Positions 7,477 to 14,924 of a stretch of DNA of 17,280 nucleotides are shown here, piece by piece (the stretch's first letter is position 1; each line of letters opens with the position of its first letter). The stretch comes from JABDLF01 sp041609715 (lineage in GTDB: Bacteria > Pseudomonadota > Gammaproteobacteria > Steroidobacterales > JABDLF01): contig JBFIQI010000042.1 in NCBI GenBank assembly GCA_041609715.1, positions 1 to 17,280 on the forward strand. The letters run 5' to 3'. The translations under genes and the position numbers were made by a program. Under the pieces are notes generated by a model. That model saw only the letters and a program-made list of their open reading frames with translations, was not told the DNA's origin and ran no database searches.

Positions 7477-8790
7477 TCAGCCCGTCATTTTGCTGCGCCA
7501 GTATTGCGCTTTCTGCAGGATCTCGTCAGGATCCAGACGTGTCAATTCGCCGTCCGCCAGCTGGCGGACGCCCGCCACCCAGACATCGCTGACCTGTTCC
7601 CTGGAGGCCGAATAGACAATTTGCGATACGGGGTTACTCAGTGGCTGGGTATGCACGCCGTTGAGATCGATGCAGCAAAGGTCAGCCCATTTGCCGGCTT
7701 CCAGCGAGCCGATTTCATCGGCCAGGCCCAGGGCCCGCGCTCCGTGCAGGGTTGCCATCGTCAGCGCCTGCTGAGCACCTACTGCACTGGCATCCTTTGC
7801 AACGCCCTTGGCTAACAGCGCCGTCAGGCGCGTTTCTGCCAGCATATCGAGATCGTTATTGCTGGCCGCGCCGTCTGTTCCGATTGCAACGTTGATACCC
7901 GCGTCCGCCATTGTGGCAACCGGGCAAAACCCGCTCGCCAGTTTCAGATTGGATTCGGGACAATGCAGCACGCTGCAGCCGCGCTCAGCGAGCAAAGCAA
8001 TTTCCTGCTCGGTTACCTGGGTTACGTGAACCGCCTGCAACAAGGGTGTTACCAGTCCCAATTCGTCCAGACGAACCAGTGGCCGCTTGCCGTAGCGCTC
8101 GCAGCTGGCAGCAATCTCTTCTTCAGTCTCATGCACATGAATGTGCACCGGTTGTTCCAGCTGATCCGACAGCCGTGCAATCCGTGCCAGACCGGCGTCT
8201 TCAACGGTGTAGGGCGCGTGGGGAGCGAAGGCTGTGCTGATCAGCGGATGATCTTTGACCGCGTCGTGCAGGGCGAGTCCCTTGGAGATGTACTCGGAGG
8301 CTTGTGCTGCCCAGCTGGTTGGAAACTCCATCACTATCAGGCCCACGCAACAGCGCATTCCTGCCTCGCCGACACTATCGGCAATTACATCAGGGTGGAA
8401 GTACATATCCTGAAAACAGGTGGTACCGCCGCGTAGCATTTCCGCCATAGCCAGCCGGGTCCCGTCGCGCACGTATTCGGGGCACACAACCCGCGCCTCA
8501 TTGGGCCAGATATGTTCCTCCAGCCAAATCATCAGTGGCAGGTCATCGGACATACCCCGCATCAGGCACATTGCTGCATGGGTATGCGCATTAACGAAGC
8601 CCGGGATCAGTGCATGGGACGGTTTCCGGACCCGCCGGGCGTTCGGGTATCGCTGTCGCGCTTCCTTGCTGCTGCAAACGTCAACGATTCGGCCATGGCG
8701 CACAGCCACTGCACCATCCTCAATGTAACCATCGGGCACGACTGGAATCACCCAGCGTGCCTCCACCACCAGATCGGCGGTCTCAGCCAT
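7477..8790 (-). CDS. mtaD: TRZ/ATZ-family amidohydrolase, probable 5'-methylthioadenosine/S-adenosylhomocysteine deaminase
   Basis: A metal-dependent amidohydrolase of 437 residues that most likely deaminates methylthioadenosine or S-adenosylhomocysteine to the inosine form. Seen: an N-terminal beta-sandwich portion; GFVNAHTHAAM with metal ligands His69 and His71; CLMRGMSDDLPLMIWLEE, typical of this subfamily; His191 in APHAPYTV; His218 and His220 in HIHVHETEEE; His255 in the VHVTQ segment; and Asp306 in GTDGAASNNDLDM. The Pseudomonas homologue PA3170 is known as an MTA deaminase and occupies the same place next to ubiG, which supports the call. Other amidohydrolases (guanine or triazine deaminases) share these motifs, so the substrate is inferred. 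The ATG overlaps the end of the mscS gene by eight bases. The partner mtnA is not present in the window. Confidence 0.82.
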   Translation of the reverse strand: MAETADLVVEARWVIPVVPDGYIEDGAVAVRHGRIVDVCSSKEARQRYPNARRVRKPSHALIPGFVNAHTHAAMCLMRGMSDDLPLMIWLEEHIWPNEARVVCPEYVRDGTRLAMAEMLRGGTTCFQDMYFHPDVIADSVGEAGMRCCVGLIVMEFPTSWAAQASEYISKGLALHDAVKDHPLISTAFAPHAPYTVEDAGLARIARLSDQLEQPVHIHVHETEEEIAASCERYGKRPLVRLDELGLVTPLLQAVHVTQVTEQEIALLAERGCSVLHCPESNLKLASGFCPVATMADAGINVAIGTDGAASNNDLDMLAETRLTALLAKGVAKDASAVGAQQALTMATLHGARALGLADEIGSLEAGKWADLCCIDLNGVHTQPLSNPVSQIVYSASREQVSDVWVAGVRQLADGELTRLDPDEILQKAQYWRSKMTG

Positions 8791-9616
8791 TGGCGGTTTC
8801 CTGGAATATATGTACGTCGCGCTGTGGATATGGAATGCTCAAACCGGCACCTTCGAGTTCAATTTTCATCTTGTGCAACAGGTCGCCGCGCGTCGCCCAG
8901 TAATCCTCGGTCTTGACCCAGGGCCTGACGGCCAGGTTGACGCTGCTGTCTGCCAGTTCCAGCACCATGATGACGGGCGCGGGATCTTTGAGCACTCGCT
9001 GCTCCTCTCCCAGAACCCGCTCAATAATCTGTTTGGCTTTGCGGATATCGTCGTCATAACCGATGCCCATGACCATGTCGATGCGTCGGGTGTCCCGGGT
9101 AGTGAAATTGGTGATGTTGTCATCCAGAATGCGTTTGTTGGGAACAGTGATTTCGCGGTTGTCGCCGGTGCGAATAATGGTATTGAACACACGGACCTGC
9201 TCCACGACGCCGTTGACTCCGCCAGCTTCCACAAAGTCGCCACTTTTAAAAGGCCGGAATATCATCAGCATGACCCCTGCTGCAAAGTTTGACAGTGACC
9301 CCTGCAGAGCGAGCCCCACGGCGAGTCCGGCGGCACCAAAAATGGCGATGATGGACGTGGTCTCGACGCCCAGGGTGTCCAGAGCCGCAATGATCACCAG
9401 GGCCAGCAGAACCGCATAGGCGATGTTGCCGAGAAAGCCTGCAAGGGCACTGTCCACGCCGCCCTTGCCCATGAGCTTGCGCAGGGCATTCGACAAGGCC
9501 CGTGCGACCCACTTGCCCACCAGGAATATTGCCAGGGCCCCGAGCAACTTCATGCCCCAGGGAAGCAGCAGGGGTGTCAGGACTTCCGGATCGAAATATT
9601 GCTTTAAATTTTCCAT
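8783..9616 (-). CDS. mscS: Small-conductance mechanosensitive channel, MscS family
   Basis: An inner-membrane channel that opens under membrane tension and releases solutes on osmotic downshock. The chosen ATG gives 277 residues, the size of E. coli MscS (286). Seen: three transmembrane segments at about residues 20-38, 61-82 and 88-118. The third is the pore helix, with the Gly/Ala-rich pattern GAAGLAVGLALQGSLSNFAA followed by GVMLMIFRPFKSGD. The beta domain (VNGVVEQVRVFNTIIRTGDN, ITVPNKRI) and a mixed C-terminal domain follow (IPYPQRDVH at the end). The frame extends 13 codons further to a GTG at 9655, but the internal ATG fits the family better. It is the first gene of the minus-strand operon, divergent from gyrA. 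In Pseudomonas this position is held by mtnA. Confidence 0.93.
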   Translation of the reverse strand: MENLKQYFDPEVLTPLLLPWGMKLLGALAIFLVGKWVARALSNALRKLMGKGGVDSALAGFLGNIAYAVLLALVIIAALDTLGVETTSIIAIFGAAGLAVGLALQGSLSNFAAGVMLMIFRPFKSGDFVEAGGVNGVVEQVRVFNTIIRTGDNREITVPNKRILDDNITNFTTRDTRRIDMVMGIGYDDDIRKAKQIIERVLGEEQRVLKDPAPVIMVLELADSSVNLAVRPWVKTEDYWATRGDLLHKMKIELEGAGLSIPYPQRDVHIFQETANG

Positions 9617-9779
9617 ATTTGAGGTTTCCGCTATCGTTGCAATAACCGCGTGCACTCCAGGCGCTGCAAAAGCGCCACAGTTTAGCTGATCGCGGCAATA
9701 TTCGCTGCCCGGTGGCCGCTTGGCTGCCTGCCGAGTCTTGGTTTTTAAGTGCTCGGCGGGCTACGTCGGGGTGGCCCGC

Positions 9780-9790
9780 TGTGATAAACT
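9780..9790 (+). promoter_or_regulatory. Candidate extended -10 promoter of gyrA
   Basis: The sequence TGTGATAAACT contains a TGn-type extended -10 in two registers (TGT-GATAAA or TGA-TAAACT), each hexamer matching four of six consensus bases. No good -35 is found at the proper distance, as is common for extended -10 promoters. Transcription would start near 9797, giving a gyrA leader of about 200 bases. This is a consensus match only. Confidence 0.35.
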
Positions 9791-9904
9791 GAGGGGCTTG
9801 TAATTTGGGCACTTCAGTGGGGGTCCCGGAGGTCCCGGTGCCGGGCCACAAACAACGCGAACAGCTCCGCCAGCATGCGACTCCGGGGTCCGCCGGCAGG
9901 GTAT

Positions 9905-9958
9905 CTAACAGCGCAGCAGCCCAGCGAAATTTATGTTCGCCTAGCTGCCTGTTGTTAG
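9905..9958 (+). promoter_or_regulatory. Nested stem structure in the gyrA leader
   Basis: Three in-register helices can stack here: CTAACA (9905-9910) with TGTTAG (9953-9958), GCAGC (9913-9917) with GCTGC (9944-9948), and GCGAA (9924-9928) with TTCGC (9936-9940), closing a loop ATTTATG. The element ends about 40 bases before the gyrA ATG. A competing 6-bp pairing exists: GCGAAC (9857-9862) with GTTCGC (9935-9940). It could be a translational control element, an operator-like dyad or chance; energy and conservation were not calculated. Confidence 0.3.
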
Positions 9959-9997
9959 CCGGAATTTTCAGCAAAAAGCAGGAACAAGCAGTACAGG

Positions 9998-12565
9998 ATG
10001 GCCGAAGTAGCTAGAGAAATCGTCTCGGTTAATCTCGAAGACGAGATGCGCCAGTCTTACCTGGATTATGCGATGAGCGTAATCGTGGGGCGTGCGCTGC
10101 CCGACGTGCGTGACGGATTGAAGCCCGTCCACCGCCGGGTGCTGTTCGCCATGAAAATTCTGAGTAACGACTGGAATAAGCCGTACAAGAAATCGGCCCG
10201 GGTCGTGGGTGATGTCATTGGTAAATATCACCCCCACGGAGATACCGCCGTATACGACACCATCGTGCGCATGGCCCAGCCTTTTTCCATGCGTTACATG
10301 TTGGTGGACGGGCAGGGTAATTTCGGTTCCGTGGACGGCGATGCGCCGGCCGCCATGCGTTACACCGAAGTTCGCATGGCAAAGATCGCCCACGAGATGC
10401 TGGCTGATATTGACAAGGAAACGGTCGATTTCATCCCCAACTACGACGAAACGGAGCACGAACCGGCGGTTCTGCCGACCCGCATCCCCAGCCTGCTGGT
10501 CAATGGTTCAGCGGGAATCGCGGTTGGCATGGCCACCAACATCCCGCCTCACAACCTGGGTGAAGTGATCGATGCGACCCTGGCACTGCTTGAGAATCCG
10601 GATGCGTCCCTGAAGACCCTGATGCAGCACTTGCCGGGACCGGATTTTCCTACGGCGGGTTTCATCAATGGCGCTGAGGGGATTTACGAGGCGTACCGCA
10701 GCGGCCGCGGCCGGGTGCATGTGCGGGCGCGAACTCACATCGAGGATCGTGAGGGCGGTCGCCAGTCGATTATCGTGACCGAGCTGCCCTATCAGGTAAA
10801 CAAGGCGAGATTGCTGGAAAAAATTGCCGAGTTGGTCAAGGACAAGAAGATCGAGGGCATTACCGAACTGCGCGACGAATCTGATAAAGACGGCATGCGC
10901 ATGGTCATCGAACTCAGGCGCGGCGAAGTGCCCGAGGTGGTGCTCAATAATCTGTACAAGCAGACCATGCTGCAGAGCGTGTTCGGCATCAACATGGTTG
11001 CGCTGATCGACGGCCAGCCGCGGATATTGAGCCTGGTTGAAATACTCGATGCTTTTCTGCGGCATCGTCGCGAAGTGGTCACGCGTCGTTCCATATTCGA
11101 GTTGCGGAAAGCCCGCGATCGAGCTCATGTACTTGAAGGGCTGGCAATCGCGCTGGTCAATATCGACGAGGTTATCGCCCTGATCAAGGCCGCCCCTGCA
11201 CCCCAGGAAGCGAGGGAAGGCCTCACAGCCCGGGTCTGGGCGCCCGGGATGGTTACCGAGCTCATCGCGCGCAGCGGAGCAGAAGCGACGCGTCCCGAGG
11301 GTTTGTCCGCGTCGTTGGGTCTGGGAGAGGCGGGTTATCGACTCTCGGAAACCCAGGCACAAGCGATCCTGGATCTGCGCCTGCATCGGCTTACCGGACT
11401 TGAACAGGAAAAGATAGTCAATGAATACAAAGAGATAATTGAGACAATTAAGGATTTACTTGAAATATTGTCTGATCCGGATCGCCTGTCCCGTGTGGTG
11501 CGCGAGGAACTGCTGGAAATTCGCGAAAAGTATGCTGACCCGCGCCGCACCGAGATCGTGCAGGACCATCTCAACCTGACCATGGAAGACCTCATTACCG
11601 AGGAGGACGTGGTGGTTACCCTGTCCCATGCCGGTTACGCGAAATCACAACCGGTCAGCGCTTACCGCGCGCAGAAACGCGGCGGTCGCGGGAAATCGGC
11701 GACGCAGGTCAAGGACGAAGACTTCATCGACCAGATGTGGGTCGCAAGCACGCACGACACCTTGTTGTGTTTTTCCAGCCTCGGCAAGGTTTACTGGCTC
11801 AAGGTCTACGAGTTGCCTCAGGCCAGCCGAAATGCGCGGGGCAAGCCGATGGTGAATTTGTTGCCCCTGGAGCCGGAGGAGCGCATCAACGCGGTATTGC
11901 CGGTTCGCGAGTTTGAAACCGACAAGTTCGTATTCATGGCCACCGAGCATGGCACCGTAAAGAAAACCCCGCTCACCGCATTTTCCCGTCCGCGGGCCAA
12001 CGGCATCATCGCGGTGGGGCTCAGGGACGGCGACCAGCTGGTAGACGTGGGGATTACCGATGGCGAGCGCGATATCATGCTGTTTGCCAGCAGCGGCAAG
12101 GCCATCCGTTTCAGCGAAGGGGATGTCCGTCCCATGGGACGTACGGCTGCCGGCGTGCGCGGCATCAGGCTGGCAAAGGGCCAACGTGTGCGAGCGCTCA
12201 TCATCCTGGAGCGCGAGACCTTGCTGGTGGCGACCGAAAACGGATTCGGCAAACGCACCCTGGCGAGCGAATTTTCCACGCAGGGCCGTGGTGGCCAGGG
12301 CGTGATTGCGATTCAGGCCTCCAAACGCAATGGGCCACTGGTGGGCGCATTGCAGATCGACGACGACGATGAGGCCATGCTGATCAGCAGCGGCGGTACG
12401 CTGGTCAGAACACCGGTAGCGGATGTATCCCTGCTGGGGCGCAATACCCAGGGAGTCACCTTGATTCGCCTGGGCAAGGAAGACAAGCTGGTGGGGCTGG
12501 AATCGATCATTGCACTTGAAGATGAGCATGGTGATGATGCGTCCGGGGATGATGACGACGAGTGA
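9998..12565 (+). CDS. gyrA: DNA gyrase subunit A
   Basis: GyrA is the DNA-cutting and wrapping subunit of gyrase, which introduces negative supercoils together with GyrB and ATP. The 855 residues match E. coli GyrA over the whole length. Seen: the breakage-reunion domain with SYLDYAMSVIVGRALPDVRD (20-39), HPHGDTAVYDTIVRMAQ, catalytic Tyr122 with Arg121 in AAMRYTEVR, and NGSAGIAVGMATNIPPHN. The C-terminal DNA-wrapping beta-pinwheel has its GyrA box QKRGGRG at 559-565, and the protein ends in a short acidic tail (EDEHGDDASGDDDDE). In the quinolone region, residue 83 is Thr and residue 87 Asp; Thr83 is the normal state in Pseudomonas, so this is not evidence of resistance. The best AGGA (9980-9983) is 14 bases before the ATG, rather far. 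Confidence 0.99.
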   Translation: MAEVAREIVSVNLEDEMRQSYLDYAMSVIVGRALPDVRDGLKPVHRRVLFAMKILSNDWNKPYKKSARVVGDVIGKYHPHGDTAVYDTIVRMAQPFSMRYMLVDGQGNFGSVDGDAPAAMRYTEVRMAKIAHEMLADIDKETVDFIPNYDETEHEPAVLPTRIPSLLVNGSAGIAVGMATNIPPHNLGEVIDATLALLENPDASLKTLMQHLPGPDFPTAGFINGAEGIYEAYRSGRGRVHVRARTHIEDREGGRQSIIVTELPYQVNKARLLEKIAELVKDKKIEGITELRDESDKDGMRMVIELRRGEVPEVVLNNLYKQTMLQSVFGINMVALIDGQPRILSLVEILDAFLRHRREVVTRRSIFELRKARDRAHVLEGLAIALVNIDEVIALIKAAPAPQEAREGLTARVWAPGMVTELIARSGAEATRPEGLSASLGLGEAGYRLSETQAQAILDLRLHRLTGLEQEKIVNEYKEIIETIKDLLEILSDPDRLSRVVREELLEIREKYADPRRTEIVQDHLNLTMEDLITEEDVVVTLSHAGYAKSQPVSAYRAQKRGGRGKSATQVKDEDFIDQMWVASTHDTLLCFSSLGKVYWLKVYELPQASRNARGKPMVNLLPLEPEERINAVLPVREFETDKFVFMATEHGTVKKTPLTAFSRPRANGIIAVGLRDGDQLVDVGITDGERDIMLFASSGKAIRFSEGDVRPMGRTAAGVRGIRLAKGQRVRALIILERETLLVATENGFGKRTLASEFSTQGRGGQGVIAIQASKRNGPLVGALQIDDDDEAMLISSGGTLVRTPVADVSLLGRNTQGVTLIRLGKEDKLVGLESIIALEDEHGDDASGDDDDE

Positions 12566-12629
12566 GTACAGCCGGTACGGCCAGATCTTGCTGATGAGGA
12601 CAATTCGGTAAGCACAGGGGGAGCTCCAG

Positions 12630-13712
12630 GTGAGCCAGGTATTTAATTTCAGTGCCGGGCCGGCGGCATTACCAGCCGCGGTGCTGGAGCGCGCGCGCGA
12701 GGAGCTGCAAGACTGGCATGGATGTGGCATGTCCATAATGGAAGTCAGTCATCGCGGCCAGCAGTTCGCCGCTGTGGCCCAGAAAAGCGAGGCTGATTTG
12801 CGACGGCTGCTGAAATTGCCGGATGAATTTTCGATTCTGTTTCTGCAGGGCGGCGCCACCACACAATTCGCCGCAGTTCCCATGAACCTGCTGGGCGCGG
12901 GCGCGACCGGTGCTTACATCAACACTGGCAGCTGGTCGACCAAGGCGATTGCGGAAGCCCGCAAGTTCGGCCAAGTCCAGGTTATCGCGGATGCGGCAGA
13001 CTCTTCGTACACCGCAATCCCGGATCCTTCTGCCTGGCAAGATGCAGGCCAGGCGGCTTACGTGCACTTCACGTCCAACGAGACGATTGGTGGCGTCGAA
13101 TTTCACTCGTTACCCGAGCTTGAGCAGCCGCTGGTGAGCGATATGTCTTCGAATTTTCTTTCCCGGCCAATGGATTTTCAGCGCTTCGCCGTCGCTTATG
13201 CCGGGGCCCAGAAAAATATCGGTCCAGCTGGGCTCACGGTGGTGCTGGTGCGGGCGGATGTGCTTGAGCGAGGTCCGGCCCAGAAAGTGCCGCGGACGCT
13301 GGATTATGCTGCTATGGGCAAGGCCGGCTCGATGCTCAATACGCCCCCTACCTTTGCCTGGTATATGGCGGGCCTGGTGTTCGAATGGCTGCTGGAGCAG
13401 GGCGGTCTGGAAGCCATGGGGCAACTCAACGATGCCAAGGCGGCACGGTTGTATGAGTTCGTTGATGCCAGCGGCTTTTACAGCAACCCGGTAGCTCGCG
13501 GGTGCCGCTCACGTATGAATGTTCCCTTCGTGCTGGCCGATCCCGAGCTCGACGCCACTTTCCTGAGCGAAGCGAAAGCTGCCGGCCTGGAGAATCTCAA
13601 AGGTCATCGCTCGGTGGGTGGCATGCGCGCCAGTATTTACAATGCGATGCCCATGGCCGGCGTCGAGGCTCTGATTTCATTTATGCAAGACTTTCAAGCG
13701 AGGTATGGTTGA
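12630..13712 (+). CDS. serC: Phosphoserine aminotransferase
   Basis: SerC is a PLP enzyme that transaminates 3-phosphohydroxypyruvate to 3-phosphoserine with glutamate (serine pathway), and also serves the pyridoxal phosphate pathway in many gammaproteobacteria. The 360 residues are full length. Seen: VFNFSAGPAALP at the N-terminus, GMSIMEVSHRG, FLQGGATTQFAAVPMNLL (the PLP phosphate-binding region), and the Schiff-base Lys195 in AYAGAQKNIGPAGLTVVLVR. The C-terminus has GHRSVGGMRASIYNAMP, the conserved closing motif. The start is GTG with a strong GGGGAG at 12618-12623, six bases upstream. It lies 64 bases after gyrA with no obvious terminator in the gap, so read-through from gyrA is possible. 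Its stop overlaps the serA start by one base. Confidence 0.97.
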   Translation: MSQVFNFSAGPAALPAAVLERAREELQDWHGCGMSIMEVSHRGQQFAAVAQKSEADLRRLLKLPDEFSILFLQGGATTQFAAVPMNLLGAGATGAYINTGSWSTKAIAEARKFGQVQVIADAADSSYTAIPDPSAWQDAGQAAYVHFTSNETIGGVEFHSLPELEQPLVSDMSSNFLSRPMDFQRFAVAYAGAQKNIGPAGLTVVLVRADVLERGPAQKVPRTLDYAAMGKAGSMLNTPPTFAWYMAGLVFEWLLEQGGLEAMGQLNDAKAARLYEFVDASGFYSNPVARGCRSRMNVPFVLADPELDATFLSEAKAAGLENLKGHRSVGGMRASIYNAMPMAGVEALISFMQDFQARYG

Positions 13713-14920
13713 TGGAAGCGGTCAAGGACGGGGCGCCCCGGCGGGAAGAGACATTTACAGTCAGGGTCCTGAACAACATCTCCCCGGTGGGTTTACGCAA
13801 GTTGCCGGTGGAAAAGTATGTCATCGAGAGTGAAACCAGCACGCCGGATGCAATTCTGCTGCGTTCATTCAATATGCATGACATGGAAATTCCGGAAACC
13901 CTAAAGGCAGTTGGCCGCGCCGGCGCAGGCGTCAACAATATCCCCGTGGATGTGCTCAGCAAACGCGGTGTGCCCGTTTTCAATGCGCCGGGCGCCAATG
14001 CCAATGCAGTGAAGGAGCTGGTGTTGGCGGCAATGTTTCTGTCGGCGCGCAATATCTGCGAGGCCTGGGACTATGTGCGGGACTTGAGCGCCGATAAACC
14101 GGAGGAACTCAACAAGCTGGTCGAGCAGGGTAAAAAGAAGTTCGTAGGTTTTGAGCTACCCGGCAAAACGCTTGGTGTCGTTGGTCTGGGTGCCATCGGT
14201 GTGGAAGTTGCCAACTCGGCGCTGGCCCTGGGCATGAACGTACTCGGTTTCGATCCGGCCATGACCGTGCAGCGCGCCTGGCAGTTATCCGCCGGCGTGC
14301 AGCAGGCCGGCAGCATTGAAGACCTGATCGCGCGCAGTGACTTTGTAACAGTGCATGTTCCCTTGGTTGACGCTACCCGCGCCTTGATTGGTGAAACCCA
14401 GATTCGCAAGATGCCGCGCAGAGCTATCCTGATGAATTTCGCCCGCGGACCGATCGTGGAAGAGGCGGCGGTGCTGAATGCGCTGGATGACGACCGTATT
14501 GCCGGCTACGTGTGTGATTTTCCCACTCTCGCCAACAAGAATCACGCCAAAGTAATCGCACTACCGCACCTGGGTGCCTCGACGGGTGAAGCCGAGGAGA
14601 ACTGCGCGGCCATGGTGGCTGCCAACATTCGTGAATTTCTCGAAGATGGCAACATCCGGCACTCGGTCAATTTTCCGGAAGCCATCATGCCGCGGGTGGG
14701 CGGATATCGGCTGGCGGTCGCCAATGCCAACGTGCCCAACATGGTGGGCCAGATCTCAACCTGTCTTGCGGAGGCCGGTCAGAACATCGTTGACCTGCTC
14801 AACAAGTCGCGGGGTGATCTTGCCTACACGCTGGTTGATGTGGAACAACCGGTATCACCCGACACGTTCAATCGCATACGCGCGATCGATGGGGTTCTGT
14901 CCGCGAGGCTGGTGGGCTGA
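13712..14920 (+). CDS. serA: D-3-phosphoglycerate dehydrogenase with ACT domain
   Basis: SerA oxidises 3-phosphoglycerate to 3-phosphohydroxypyruvate with NAD, the first step of serine biosynthesis, and feeds the adjacent SerC. The protein is 402 residues. Seen: a substrate domain with AVGRAGAGVNNIPVD (66-80) and NAPGANANAVKELVLA; the NAD Rossmann motif VVGLGAIGVEVAN (156-168) with Asp181 ending strand two; Arg245 in NFARGPIV; and catalytic His286 in LPHLGAST. A C-terminal ACT domain of about residues 332-402 is the likely serine-feedback site. After CDF (268-270) the position expected to hold the catalytic Glu reads Ala/Leu (PTLAN); see findings. The ATG shares its A with the serC stop (TGATG), with GAGGT seven bases upstream. 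The frame is open to 13502, but that part lies within serC. Confidence 0.94.
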   Translation: MEAVKDGAPRREETFTVRVLNNISPVGLRKLPVEKYVIESETSTPDAILLRSFNMHDMEIPETLKAVGRAGAGVNNIPVDVLSKRGVPVFNAPGANANAVKELVLAAMFLSARNICEAWDYVRDLSADKPEELNKLVEQGKKKFVGFELPGKTLGVVGLGAIGVEVANSALALGMNVLGFDPAMTVQRAWQLSAGVQQAGSIEDLIARSDFVTVHVPLVDATRALIGETQIRKMPRRAILMNFARGPIVEEAAVLNALDDDRIAGYVCDFPTLANKNHAKVIALPHLGASTGEAEENCAAMVAANIREFLEDGNIRHSVNFPEAIMPRVGGYRLAVANANVPNMVGQISTCLAEAGQNIVDLLNKSRGDLAYTLVDVEQPVSPDTFNRIRAIDGVLSARLVG

Positions 14921-14924
14921 GGTC

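Larger units (their letters stand above)
9617..9997. other. Divergent mscS/gyrA intergenic region
   Basis: This is the only long non-coding stretch in the window, 381 bases between two divergent starts. It must carry the promoters of gyrA (plus) and of the seven-gene minus-strand operon. Features seen: a 6-bp perfect hairpin at 9660-9676 (GGCGCT/AGCGCC, loop GCAAA) in the mscS leader; TAAACT on the minus strand at 9684-9679, a possible but weak mscS -10; a candidate gyrA extended -10 at 9780-9790; an 8-bp inverted repeat GTGGCCCG (9771-9778)/CGGGCCAC (9842-9849); a tandem repeat of GGTCCCGG at 9822-9829 and 9831-9838; and a nested stem structure at 9905-9958. I found no small ORF or RNA gene that I could name. 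Confidence 0.7.

Noticed and set aside
9660..9676. GGCGCT/AGCGCC hairpin as an intrinsic terminator or attenuator
   Set aside because: No T-run follows on either strand and the stem is only six pairs; it is recorded only as part of the intergenic region.
10244..10261. GyrA Thr83 as a fluoroquinolone resistance change
   Set aside because: Thr at this position is the wild-type residue in Pseudomonas and related groups, and Asp87 is unchanged, so no resistance mutation can be claimed.
11645..12736. Minus-strand open frame of 363 codons opposite the gyrA 3' end and serC start
   Set aside because: It runs opposite the well-conserved GyrA C-terminal domain and across into serC; no recognisable domain, so it is a shadow of GC-rich coding sequence.
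13502..13711. N-terminal extension of the serA frame
   Set aside because: It lies inside serC in another frame and reads as Arg/Ser-rich noise; the ATG at 13712 has a good Shine-Dalgarno.
14574..14924. N-terminal extension of the pheA frame
   Set aside because: It lies inside the SerA C-terminus and ACT domain, which are clearly coding in the other frame; P-protein length fits the TTG at 14925.
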